In this document: one piece after another, positions 1-9,061 of the stretch
How the letters are laid out: the number at the start of each line of letters is the position of its first letter
How positions within the stretch are numbered: the first letter of the stretch is position 1
Origin: JANYIP01 sp031394045
GTDB taxonomy: Bacteria; Actinomycetota; Actinomycetes; Prado026
Direction: 5' to 3'
Assembly: GCA_031394045.1 (NCBI GenBank)
Contig: JANMWN010000272.1
Location: forward strand, 1 to 33,973
DNA length: 33,973 nt
The notes under the pieces: model-generated
Seen by the model: the letters and a program-made list of their open reading frames with translations, nothing else
Databases searched by the model: none
Told to the model about the DNA's origin: nothing
Program-made: the position numbers and the translations under genes

Positions 1-1491
1 GACCTGCCGGAGCAGCTGCGGATCCGTCGCGAGAAGCGCCAGCACCTGCTCGACCAGGGCGTCGAGCCCTACCCGGCCGGCTTCCCGCGGACGCACACCC
101 TGGCCGAGGTTCGTGCCGGGTACCCCGACCTGCCCGACGACACGGCGACCGGCGACCAGGTGGGGGTCACCGGCAGGGTGCTCTTCGTACGAAACGGCGG
201 CAAGCTCTGCTTCGCCACTCTCCGTGACGGCGACGGGACCGAGCTGCAGGTGATGCTCTCGCTCGACCGGGTCGGAGAGGAGGCCCTCGCGCAGTGGAAG
301 GCCATGGTCGACCTGGGTGACCACGTCGGCGTCGAGGGCGAGGTCATCTCCTCCCGCCGGGGCGAGCTGTCGGTCCTCGCGGACCGGTGGGCGATCACGG
401 CCAAGGCCCTGCGGCCGCTGCCGGTCGACCACAAGCCGCTGTCCGAGGAGGCTCGGGTCCGGCAGCGCTACGTCGACCTGATCGTCCGTCCCGAGGCCCG
501 GCGTAACGCCCGCCTGCGGATCGCCGCGGTCCGCTCGCTGCGGGACTCGTTCCACCAGCGGGGGTACCTCGAGGTCGAGACGCCCATGCTCCAGACCCTG
601 CACGGGGGAGCGACGGCCCGCCCCTTCGTCACCCACGCCAACGCGTACGACATCGACCTGTACCTGCGGATCGCGCCGGAGCTGTTTCTCAAGAGGTGCG
701 TGGTCGGTGGAATGGACAAGGTGTTCGAGATCAACCGGAACTTTCGCAACGAAGGCGCTGACTCCAGCCACAGCCCCGAGTTCGCGATGCTCGAGTTCTA
801 TGCGGCGTACGCCGACTACGACTCGATGGCCGAGCTGACCCAGGCGCTGATCCAGGAAGCGGCGTTGGCCACCAGCCGAATGCTGACCGGGACCGAGTCC
901 TTGACGGTAGTCCATGACGACGGTACCGAGCACGACTTCTCCGGGCAGTGGCCCCGGGTATCGATGTTCGAGTCCTTGTCCGAGGCGGCCGGGACGCAGA
1001 TCACCCCGCAGACGCCGATCGACAAGCTGCGTTCGCTGGCCGAATCGTTTGATCTTGCGTTCGACCCCGAGCCGATTCAGGGCAAGCTGGTCGAGGAACT
1101 GTTCGAGCACCTGGTGATCAAGACATTTGTCGGGCCGACCTTCGTCTGTGACTTTCCGCTGGAGACGTCTCCACTCGTACGCGCCCATCGAAGCAAACCC
1201 GGCGTCGTGGAGAAGTGGGACCTCTATGTCGACGGATTCGAGCTCGGCACCGGGTACTCCGAGCTGGTCGACCCGGTCGTGCAGCGCGAGCGGCTGGTCG
1301 AGCAGGCCAGGCTGGGCGCCGGCGGCGACGTCGAGGCGATGCCGCTGGACGAGGACTTCCTGGCCGCGCTCGAGCACGGCATGCCTCCATCGGGCGGCGT
1401 GGGGATGGGGATCGACCGGCTGCTGATGGCCCTGACCGGGCTGGGGATCCGCGAGACCATCCTGTTCCCGCTCGTGAAGCCGGCCCAGTGA
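1..1491 (+). CDS. lysS: Lysyl-tRNA synthetase, class II (5' end missing)
   Basis: Charges tRNA-Lys with lysine in the cytoplasm. The reading frame is open from base 1 and begins with residues DLPEQLRIRREKR, so only a short N-terminal piece lies outside the window. An OB-fold anticodon-binding domain comes first (around the GVTGRVLFVRNGGKLCFATL segment), then the class II catalytic core. Motif 2 is visible as FEINRNFRNEGAD and motif 3 as GVGMGIDRLLMAL near the C-terminus. The stop overlaps the next gene's GTG start (GTGA at 1488), so the two are probably translationally coupled. The family assignment is secure; only the true start is unknown. Confidence 0.97.
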   Translation, partial: DLPEQLRIRREKRQHLLDQGVEPYPAGFPRTHTLAEVRAGYPDLPDDTATGDQVGVTGRVLFVRNGGKLCFATLRDGDGTELQVMLSLDRVGEEALAQWKAMVDLGDHVGVEGEVISSRRGELSVLADRWAITAKALRPLPVDHKPLSEEARVRQRYVDLIVRPEARRNARLRIAAVRSLRDSFHQRGYLEVETPMLQTLHGGATARPFVTHANAYDIDLYLRIAPELFLKRCVVGGMDKVFEINRNFRNEGADSSHSPEFAMLEFYAAYADYDSMAELTQALIQEAALATSRMLTGTESLTVVHDDGTEHDFSGQWPRVSMFESLSEAAGTQITPQTPIDKLRSLAESFDLAFDPEPIQGKLVEELFEHLVIKTFVGPTFVCDFPLETSPLVRAHRSKPGVVEKWDLYVDGFELGTGYSELVDPVVQRERLVEQARLGAGGDVEAMPLDEDFLAALEHGMPPSGGVGMGIDRLLMALTGLGIRETILFPLVKPAQ

Positions 1492-2006
1492 GCGGTCCAG
1501 CCGAACCTGGGCCTGCGGTGGTCCGGCGCGCGACCACGGCCGACGTACCTGCGATCCGTTGGCTGGTCGACACCTACGCCGACGACCGCAGGTTGCTCTC
1601 GAAAGCCACCGTGACGTTGTACGAGGCCGTGCAGGAGTTCTTCGTCGCAGACGTCGGCGCAGAAGTCGTCGGCTGCGGTGCTCTGCACGTGCTGTGGGAA
1701 GACCTTGCCGAGGTACGCACGGTCGCGGTCGACCCGGCGGTCCGAGGGCGTGGAATCGGCGCTCTCGTACTGTCCCGGCTCCTAGACCAGGCACGTTCCG
1801 TCGGGGTGGAGCGGGTGTTCTGCCTGACATTCGAGACGGGATTCTTCGGTCGGCACGGATTCGCCGAGATCGAAGGTATGCCGGTCGGGCACGACGTGTA
1901 TGAGCAGCTGCTCCAGTCGTACGACGAAGGTGTGGCCGAGTTCTTGGATCTTGAACGAGTGAAGCCGAACACGTTGGGAAATACCCGCATGCTTCTCAAG
2001 CTTTGA
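1488..2006 (+). CDS. argA: GNAT amino-acid N-acetyltransferase, actinobacterial ArgA type
   Basis: Predicted to transfer acetyl from acetyl-CoA to L-glutamate, the first step of arginine synthesis. The 172-residue protein is a single GNAT domain. The acetyl-CoA pyrophosphate loop is visible in VAVDPAVRGRGIGALV (RGRGIG is the Q/RxxGxG/A motif). Length and sequence (TTADVPAIRWLVD near the start, FFGRHGFAEIE later) resemble the short M. tuberculosis ArgA (Rv2747) rather than the long E. coli enzyme with its kinase-like domain. The GTG at 1488 overlaps the lysS stop. An upstream in-frame ATG at 1215 lies inside lysS and was rejected. Substrate specificity is inferred from family resemblance. Confidence 0.8.
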   Translation: MSGPAEPGPAVVRRATTADVPAIRWLVDTYADDRRLLSKATVTLYEAVQEFFVADVGAEVVGCGALHVLWEDLAEVRTVAVDPAVRGRGIGALVLSRLLDQARSVGVERVFCLTFETGFFGRHGFAEIEGMPVGHDVYEQLLQSYDEGVAEFLDLERVKPNTLGNTRMLLKL

Positions 2007-2031
2007 CAGCCGATACCGGCACCCGCGCCTG

Positions 2032-2056
2032 TTGATTTGATTTTCGCCCGTACTAG
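2032..2056 (+). promoter_or_regulatory. Candidate lsr2 promoter with AT-rich patch
   Basis: The 145-base gap between argA and lsr2 holds a run of A/T unusual for this window (GTTGATTTGATTTT, 2031-2044), followed by a -10-like TACTAG at 2051-2056. A transcript starting near 2063 would have a leader of about 90 nt. No well-spaced -35 is visible. A perfect TTGACA at 2003-2008 lacks a matching -10. The AT patch is also the sort of DNA that Lsr2 itself prefers. Confidence 0.35.
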
Positions 2057-2151
2057 CCGTTGGATGTGTGCTGGGTCGACCGGAGTCTCGGGGACCTGTT
2101 GCGCACGGACACCGTCCTGTGCGCCCGCCGATCAAGCTTGAGGAGAAACAC

Positions 2152-2478
2152 GTGGCACAGAAGGTGCAGGTCATTCTGGTCGACGACATCGACGGGGGAT
2201 CGGCAGTCGAGACAGTTGGCTTCTCGTTGGACGGCGCGTCCTACGAGATCGACCTGTCGGCCAAGAACGCAGCCAAGCTCCGTGACGCCTTCGCGTCGTA
2301 CGTCGGGGCTGCGCGCAAGGTGGGTGGCCGCAGTCGCGGTCGCGCATCGGCCAGGCGTGGCGGCAGCAACCGCACCGCTGAGATCCGCGCCTGGGCCAAG
2401 GCCAACAAGATCAAGGTCAGCGAGCGCGGTCGTGTCTCGGCCGAGGTCGTCGCGAAGTTCGACGCGGCGCACAAGTAG
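2152..2478 (+). CDS. lsr2: Lsr2 nucleoid-associated protein
   Basis: H-NS-like protein of actinobacteria that bridges DNA and silences AT-rich, often foreign, genes. It has 108 residues, close to the usual length of about 112. The N-terminal dimerisation part begins AQKVQVILVDDIDGG. A basic linker follows (GGRSRGRASARRGGS), and the C-terminal DNA-binding domain carries the AT-hook-like RGR in SERGRVSAEVV. The GTG start at 2152 is chosen because it gives the standard N-terminus and has AGGAG at 2141-2145, 6 nt upstream. The frame runs further upstream without a plausible start. It is probably transcribed alone, between its own promoter region and a strong hairpin. Confidence 0.96.
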   Translation: MAQKVQVILVDDIDGGSAVETVGFSLDGASYEIDLSAKNAAKLRDAFASYVGAARKVGGRSRGRASARRGGSNRTAEIRAWAKANKIKVSERGRVSAEVVAKFDAAHK

Positions 2479-2506
2479 CCGCAGAGAACAGAGCCGCAGA
2501 GCACAA

Positions 2507-2540
2507 GGTGAGGGCGGTCCCCGCGGGGACCGCCCTCACC
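2507..2540 (+). terminator. Strong hairpin terminator after lsr2
   Basis: A perfect inverted repeat of two 16-base arms (2507-2522 and 2525-2540, beginning GGTGAGGGCGG) is separated by 2 bases. It lies 28 bases past the lsr2 stop. The following bases (CTTGCTCC) do not form a proper T-tract, which is common for high-GC actinobacteria. The gap 2541-2661 shows nothing else recognisable. Confidence 0.8.
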
Positions 2541-2661
2541 CTTGCTCCTGCCGTCAGGTCACCGGAACGCCTCACGGCGAGATGCACGCTCGAAGCGGCT
2601 TAGGTGGGGCCCGGGGTTACCGGCAACCCGACGCACGACAGAACATACCCAGAGGGCCGCG

Positions 2662-3357
2662 CTATTCATTCCCCCGTGCGGGTGACGGCGCGTAGTCGAC
2701 CTCGGTACGCCACCCGTCCGGCCCACCCGCACTCTCCAGGTGAAGCTCCCAGTAGGTGTCGGCGACGACCTCGGGGTCGAAGAACGTCCCGGCCGCGAGC
2801 ACGCCGCGGATGGTCACCGTGGCCACGTGGATCCCGTCCGGCCCGAGCTCGTCGGCCAGCGTCAGCGCCAGGCTGCGCACGGCGGCCTTCTGCGCGGCCA
2901 GGGCCGCCGATCCCGCCGACGCCTTGAGCGCGACACCGCTGCCGGTGATCAGGATCGTCCCCCGCCCGGCCGCCCGCATCGCGGGAGCGACCTCCTGGGC
3001 CGCCACCAGCGCACCGGCCACGCCGATCCGCAGGCCCGTCACGAACGCGTCGTACGCCAGCTCGGTCGGCTTGCCGGGGATGAAGGCGGACGCGTTGTAG
3101 ACCAGGACGTCCGGGTCGCCGGCCTCGGCCCGGATCTGGGCGAACGCCGCCCGCAGCGCTGCCTCGTCGCTCACGTCCGCCGCTGCCAGCAGCGTCTCCC
3201 CAGCAGAGCGGCCGGACAGCCCGGACAGGTCCAGCTTCGCCGGCGTACGCGCCACCAGCGCCAGCCGGAACCCTTCGCGGGCGAACCGCCCGCCGACGGC
3301 CAGGCCGAGGCCCGGGCCCGCCCCCACGATCACTGCCAGTCCACCGGTTCCGGTCAT
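2662..3357 (-). CDS. Short-chain dehydrogenase/reductase-like protein lacking the catalytic Tyr
   Basis: A 231-residue Rossmann-fold protein of the SDR superfamily. The N-terminal dinucleotide-binding motif is VIVGAGPGLGLAVGGRFA, with further SDR hallmarks VADV-like (AAADVSD) and VLVYNASAF (the NAG-type motif). Around the usual YxxxK site the protein reads SAALAAQKAAVRSL: the Lys is kept, but Leu replaces the catalytic Tyr. It may therefore bind NAD(P)H without classical SDR chemistry, or use another residue. The ATG at 3357 is chosen because it precedes the nucleotide-binding strand directly; the longer frame to 3582 runs into the clpC promoter and coding start. It is divergent from clpC. 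Substrate unknown. Confidence 0.8.
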   Translation of the reverse strand: MTGTGGLAVIVGAGPGLGLAVGGRFAREGFRLALVARTPAKLDLSGLSGRSAGETLLAAADVSDEAALRAAFAQIRAEAGDPDVLVYNASAFIPGKPTELAYDAFVTGLRIGVAGALVAAQEVAPAMRAAGRGTILITGSGVALKASAGSAALAAQKAAVRSLALTLADELGPDGIHVATVTIRGVLAAGTFFDPEVVADTYWELHLESAGGPDGWRTEVDYAPSPARGNE

Positions 3358-3371
3358 GCCCGATTGTGACC

Positions 3372-3389
3372 TGTTCGCCCGCGGCGTAC
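3372..3389 (+). promoter_or_regulatory. Candidate ClgR operator upstream of clpC
   Basis: Near-palindrome with 7-base arms GTTCGCC and GGCGTAC around a CGC centre (3373-3389). It fits the ClgR consensus I recall from Corynebacterium (WNNWCGCYNANRGCGWWS) at all but one specified position. ClgR activates clp genes in actinobacteria. The site lies about 65-80 bases before the likely clpC transcription start, a normal activator position. Confidence 0.55.
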
Positions 3390-3440
3390 TCCCCCGGGGA
3401 AGCCTCTGAAGGTCCGACTGGTTCCTGTCGATGGACGGGC

Positions 3441-3446
3441 TAGCAT
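3441..3446 (+). promoter_or_regulatory. clpC: Candidate clpC -10 element
   Basis: TAGCAT fits the actinobacterial TANNNT -10 pattern. It would start a transcript near 3453 with a leader of about 50 nt ending in the GAGGAG ribosome-binding site (3493-3498). No clear -35 is visible, in keeping with an activator-dependent promoter. Confidence 0.4.
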
Positions 3447-3505
3447 CGGTATGCAGGGGCTGGCTCTCGCTGACCCGGTGTACTGCACGCGTGAGGAGCG
3501 CAGAG

Positions 3506-6010
<2,505 letters not shown>

Positions 6011-6018
6011 CGTCCCGC

Positions 6019-6051
6019 GAACAGCCCGTACCCCAGGGGTGCGGCCCGTTC
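6019..6051. terminator. Imperfect hairpin between convergent clpC and mutY
   Basis: Arms 6019-6034 (GAACAGCCCGTACCCC) and 6036-6051 (GGGGTGCGGCCCGTTC) pair over 16 positions with two mismatches and one G-U pair. There is no T-tract on either side. The site could serve as a shared terminator for the two facing genes. Confidence 0.5.
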
Positions 6052-6075
6052 GCCGTGTCAGGGGGCAGCGCCATG

Positions 6076-7011
6076 TCAGCGGGGGAGGGTGAACGTCCCG
6101 TCGGGCAGTGGCTCGGCCAGGCCGTCCGCCACCAGGCTGTCCAGGCAGCGCTCGCGCTGGACGGCGTCCGGCCAGACCCCGTCGAGCGCCGCCCGGCTGA
6201 CCGGCCCTGCGGTCGCGCGCAGCGGCCCGAGCAGCAGCCCACGCACGGCCCGATCGGTTCCGGCGTACGACTGACCACGCCGGGCCGGGCCGTCCCAGCC
6301 GGGCTTGCCCAGCAGCCGCCAGCTGCACAGGTCGGCCAGCGGGCAGTCGCCGCAGCGGGGGCTGCGCGCCGTGCACACCAGCGCGCCGAGCTCCATCAGC
6401 GCCGCTGACCAGCGGGCTGCGGTGGCCGGCTCCGCGGGCAGCAGGGCCTCGGCAGCTGTTCGCTCGGCGACCGTCGGCGCCCCGGCCGGCTCGTACTCCT
6501 GGCCGTCGACGAGCCGGGCCAGCACCCGCCGCACGTTCGTGTCGAGGACCGCGTGCCGCTGCCCGTACGCGAAGGACGCCACCGCCGCGGCCGTGTAGGT
6601 CCCCACCCCAGCTAGCGCGAGCAGGTCGTCGTGGCTGTCGGGGACCCGGCCGCCGTGCCGTTGCACGCAGACGGTGGCCGCTGCATGCAGGCGCAGCGCC
6701 CGCCGCGGGTAGCCGAGCCGTCCCCACAGACGTACCGCCTCGCCGGGTGTGTCAGCGGCCAGGTCGGCCGGGGTCGGCCACCGGGTCAGCCAGGTCGCGA
6801 AGACCGGCAGCACGCGGGCCACCGGCGTCTGCTGCAGCATGACCTCGCTGACCAGCACGGGCCAACCCTGCCGCGGCTGCTCCCCGCGTCGTCGCCACGG
6901 CAGGTCGCGTGCGTGCGCCTCGAACCAGTCGAGCAGGAGCGCGTGCAGCGCGGCCGGCGGCTGTGGGTGCCGCTTGGCCGTCATCGCGGTCATCGCGGTC
7001 ATCGCGCGCAT
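6076..7011 (-). CDS. mutY: A/G-specific adenine glycosylase
   Basis: Removes adenine mispaired with 8-oxoguanine or G in base-excision repair. With the start at 7011 the protein has 311 residues. The helix-hairpin-helix core shows SEVMLQQTPVARV with catalytic Glu at about 56, the hairpin LLALAGVGTYTAAA, and catalytic Asp in VLDTNVRRVL. The 4Fe-4S loop is intact with C-x6-C-x2-C-x5-C spacing (CTARSPRCGDCPLADLC). The start is uncertain: ATG codons at 7011, 7002, 6993 and 6984 are all in frame because a 9-base unit is repeated at the 5' end, and none has a good ribosome-binding site. A frame reaching 7107 would overlap the divergent gene's promoter and start. Confidence 0.93.
   Translation of the reverse strand: MRAMTAMTAMTAKRHPQPPAALHALLLDWFEAHARDLPWRRRGEQPRQGWPVLVSEVMLQQTPVARVLPVFATWLTRWPTPADLAADTPGEAVRLWGRLGYPRRALRLHAAATVCVQRHGGRVPDSHDDLLALAGVGTYTAAAVASFAYGQRHAVLDTNVRRVLARLVDGQEYEPAGAPTVAERTAAEALLPAEPATAARWSAALMELGALVCTARSPRCGDCPLADLCSWRLLGKPGWDGPARRGQSYAGTDRAVRGLLLGPLRATAGPVSRAALDGVWPDAVQRERCLDSLVADGLAEPLPDGTFTLPR
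6980..7006. repeat. Three tandem 9-bp units at the mutY start
   Basis: GTCATCGCG occurs three times in a row (6980-6988, 6989-6997, 6998-7006). In mutY this encodes a repeated Met-Thr-Ala and multiplies possible start codons. Unit gain or loss would not change the frame. Confidence 0.9.
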
Positions 7012-7077
7012 CGTCGCACGGAGCGACTCGGCGCGGCCACATCTGCGGACTGCCGCAGGACGGGGCTCCCCGCCGCA

Positions 7078-7083
7078 TAGGCT
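7078..7083 (+). promoter_or_regulatory. Candidate -10 for a leaderless transcript of the gene at 7090
   Basis: TAGGCT (TANNNT) is followed by exactly 6 bases and then the GTG start at 7090, and there is no ribosome-binding site. This spacing places the transcription start on the start codon. Confidence 0.5.
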
Positions 7084-7089
7084 TCGCCC

Positions 7090-7746
7090 GTGGGGTCGTT
7101 CCTGCACCCCGTTGGGTCGTTGCCACCGGGTGCCTACTGGTTCCGACGAGGGGTCATCTCCGTCGTCGTGATCCTGCTTGTCGGTGGTGGCTGGCTGCTG
7201 CTGTCGAACCTCGGCGGCTCCGGCTCGCCGGCAGCCCAGCAGTCGCAGTCACCCAGGCCGTCCGGATCGACCCCGACCCCGACCCCCACTCCGACCCCGA
7301 CCCCGACGCCCACTCCCCCGCCCACTCCCACTCCCACTCCCACGAACTCTGCCGCCCTGGCCCTGTGCCCCGACTCGGTCATCAGGGTCGAGGCCAGCAC
7401 CGACGCCTCCTCGTACTCGGCGACCGAGAAGCCCAAGCTGACCGTCACCGTGACGAACACCGGCAAGGTGGCCTGCAAGCGCGACATCGGCAAGGCGGCC
7501 ATGGGCCTGACGGTGCAGTCGGGGAGCACCCATACCTGGTCGTCGGACGACTGTGCCCCCGGCGGTCAGCCGGCGGTCAACACGCTCAAGGCCGGTCAGG
7601 TCTTCTCGAGCACGGTGGTCTGGAGCCGGGTCACCTCGAAGCCCTCGTGCCCCTCGGGACTGCCCGCCGCCGCCGTCGGCACGTACACGCTGGTCGCCCG
7701 GAACATCACCCTGAAGTCCGCACCGGTGACCTTCGTCCTGCGTTAG
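7090..7746 (+). CDS. Membrane-anchored extracytoplasmic protein with Pro-Thr linker
   Basis: A 218-residue protein of unknown function. A short cytoplasmic N-terminus is followed by one transmembrane segment (about 21-40, GVISVVVILLVGGGWLLL) and a Ser/Gln-rich stretch. A rigid Pro-Thr repeat linker (about 60-86) leads to a C-terminal beta-sandwich-like domain with an Ig-type pattern (LTVTVTNTGKVAC). Four cysteines in this domain (CPDS, ACKR, DDCAP, PSCPS) could form two disulphides outside the cell. A protein of this type sits near mutY and disA in mycobacteria (Rv3587c, from memory), so it may be part of the conserved block. It could be a cell-envelope ligand-binding or scaffold protein; no enzyme motif is visible. 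Confidence 0.8.
   Translation: MGSFLHPVGSLPPGAYWFRRGVISVVVILLVGGGWLLLSNLGGSGSPAAQQSQSPRPSGSTPTPTPTPTPTPTPTPPPTPTPTPTNSAALALCPDSVIRVEASTDASSYSATEKPKLTVTVTNTGKVACKRDIGKAAMGLTVQSGSTHTWSSDDCAPGGQPAVNTLKAGQVFSSTVVWSRVTSKPSCPSGLPAAAVGTYTLVARNITLKSAPVTFVLR
7268..7345 (+). repeat. Pro-Thr codon repeat (linker-encoding)
   Basis: Low-complexity CCGACC/CCCACT hexamer repeats encode the Pro-Thr linker of the membrane-anchored protein. The 6-base units keep the frame when their number changes. Confidence 0.85.
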
Positions 7747-7852
7747 CGGATCCTGGCCATCCTGGTGGTCGCGGCGGCCTCAAGCCTTCCGGCTTCCGCG
7801 ACGACATTGCGAAGGAGTGCCGCTCGGGCGGCGTGCTCCGGAGCCGTCCCGC

Positions 7853-9061
7853 ATGGCTGCCGTCGATGACGAGGACGGAGGCTACGTGGCAACGGTGCAC
7901 GTGGCGGGTGGCGTTGCCAGCCCTCCGGTGACCGTCGTCGTCGTGGTCGGGACCATGGCCCGGGCCCGTGAGCTGGAACGGTTGATGCATGACCCGGGCT
8001 TCGTCGTCACCGGGGTCGCGCGAGATCCCGAGACGGCTGAGCGACTGGTCCTCGACACTGGTCCCGCCGCTGTCCTGATCGATCTCGAGCTGCTCGACGG
8101 TGGCCTCGAGGCCATCGAGCGGATCATGGCTTCCCGCCCCACCCCGATCGTGGTCTGCGGAGATGCCGCCGGTCAGCCGACGGCTGCCCTGGCGGCTGGT
8201 GCAGTGGACGTCGTCGGACCCCTCGACTCGCCGGCCGGCGCTCCCGAGTTCGCTGATGCGTTGCTCCGGCACCTCAAGATGGCCAGCCGCGTCCCCGTCA
8301 TCACCCACCCACGGGCGCGGCTGCGTGCCCGCCACACCGAACGTACGGAGCGGATCCAACGGACGGGGCAGGCGGCGCCCGGCGTCGAGGCCGGCAGCCA
8401 GCTGAACCAGGCGGCGCCCGCTGACCCGCCCAGCCGGGTACGCGGCACCGATGGCCGCCGTCGTCCGCTCGTGGTGGCGATCGGCGCATCGACCGGAGGC
8501 CCGCCCGCGCTGGCGACGATCCTGCGCGAGCTGCCCGCCGACCTGCCCGCGGCGATCGTCGTCGCGCAGCACATGGCCGAGGGCTTCGTCGAAGGCCTGG
8601 CCCGCTGGCTGGACGAGGCGGCCGAGCTCACCGTCCAGGTGGCCAAGAGCGGCGACCAGGTGGTAGCGGGATCGGTCTACCTCGCCCCGGCCGGGCTCAA
8701 CCTGTCGCTGGGTGGTGGGTACCGCGTCCAGCTGAGCACGCCTCCGGACGGGCAGTACCACGTACCCGGGGTGGACGTGACGTTCGCGAGCGTGGCCCGC
8801 CTCTGCGGCCAGCGCTGCGTCGGAGTGCTCCTCACCGGGATGGGCCGCGACGGCGCCAAGGGGCTGCTCGCGATGCGGGAGGCGGGGGCGCGCACGCTTG
8901 CCCAGGACGAGGCCACCAGTGTCGTGTGGGGCATGCCCCAGGCGGCGATGGCCCTCGGGGCCGTCGACCTGGAGCTGTCGTTGCCCGAGATCGGTGCGGC
9001 GATCGTGACGGCAGTCGACGACTGCCTTGCCGCTGAGGTTGCCGTGGAGGGTGCCTCATGA
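7853..9061 (+). CDS. cheB: CheB-type protein-glutamate methylesterase with degenerate receiver domain
   Basis: Predicted to demethylate or deamidate glutamates on chemoreceptors. It has 402 residues from the ATG at 7853 (CGGAG 9 bases upstream). A GTG at 7886 after GGAGG is a fair alternative; the GTG at 7817 abuts its own Shine-Dalgarno and was rejected. The C-terminal catalytic domain is intact: Ser213 in GASTGG, His240 in VVAQHM and Asp333 in LTGMGRDGA. The N-terminal receiver-like domain keeps a possible phospho-acceptor (Asp77 in VLIDLEL). It lacks the acidic pair after the first strand (VVVVVGTMARA), has Cys102 where Ser/Thr is usual, and Gly-Pro where the conserved Lys belongs. A low-complexity linker (about 150-203) joins the two domains. 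First gene of a three-gene operon. Confidence 0.9.
   Translation: MAAVDDEDGGYVATVHVAGGVASPPVTVVVVVGTMARARELERLMHDPGFVVTGVARDPETAERLVLDTGPAAVLIDLELLDGGLEAIERIMASRPTPIVVCGDAAGQPTAALAAGAVDVVGPLDSPAGAPEFADALLRHLKMASRVPVITHPRARLRARHTERTERIQRTGQAAPGVEAGSQLNQAAPADPPSRVRGTDGRRRPLVVAIGASTGGPPALATILRELPADLPAAIVVAQHMAEGFVEGLARWLDEAAELTVQVAKSGDQVVAGSVYLAPAGLNLSLGGGYRVQLSTPPDGQYHVPGVDVTFASVARLCGQRCVGVLLTGMGRDGAKGLLAMREAGARTLAQDEATSVVWGMPQAAMALGAVDLELSLPEIGAAIVTAVDDCLAAEVAVEGAS

Noticed and set aside
2003..2008. Perfect TTGACA as the lsr2 -35
   Set aside because: It overlaps the argA stop and no -10-like hexamer lies 16-19 bases downstream.
7012..7107. Longer mutY start at 7107
   Set aside because: It would overlap the divergent gene's -10 and start codon and adds residues unlike MutY N-termini.
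7782..7795. Terminator after the Pro-Thr linker gene
   Set aside because: Stem of 5 bp (AAGCC/GGCTT) only; could arise by chance at this GC content.
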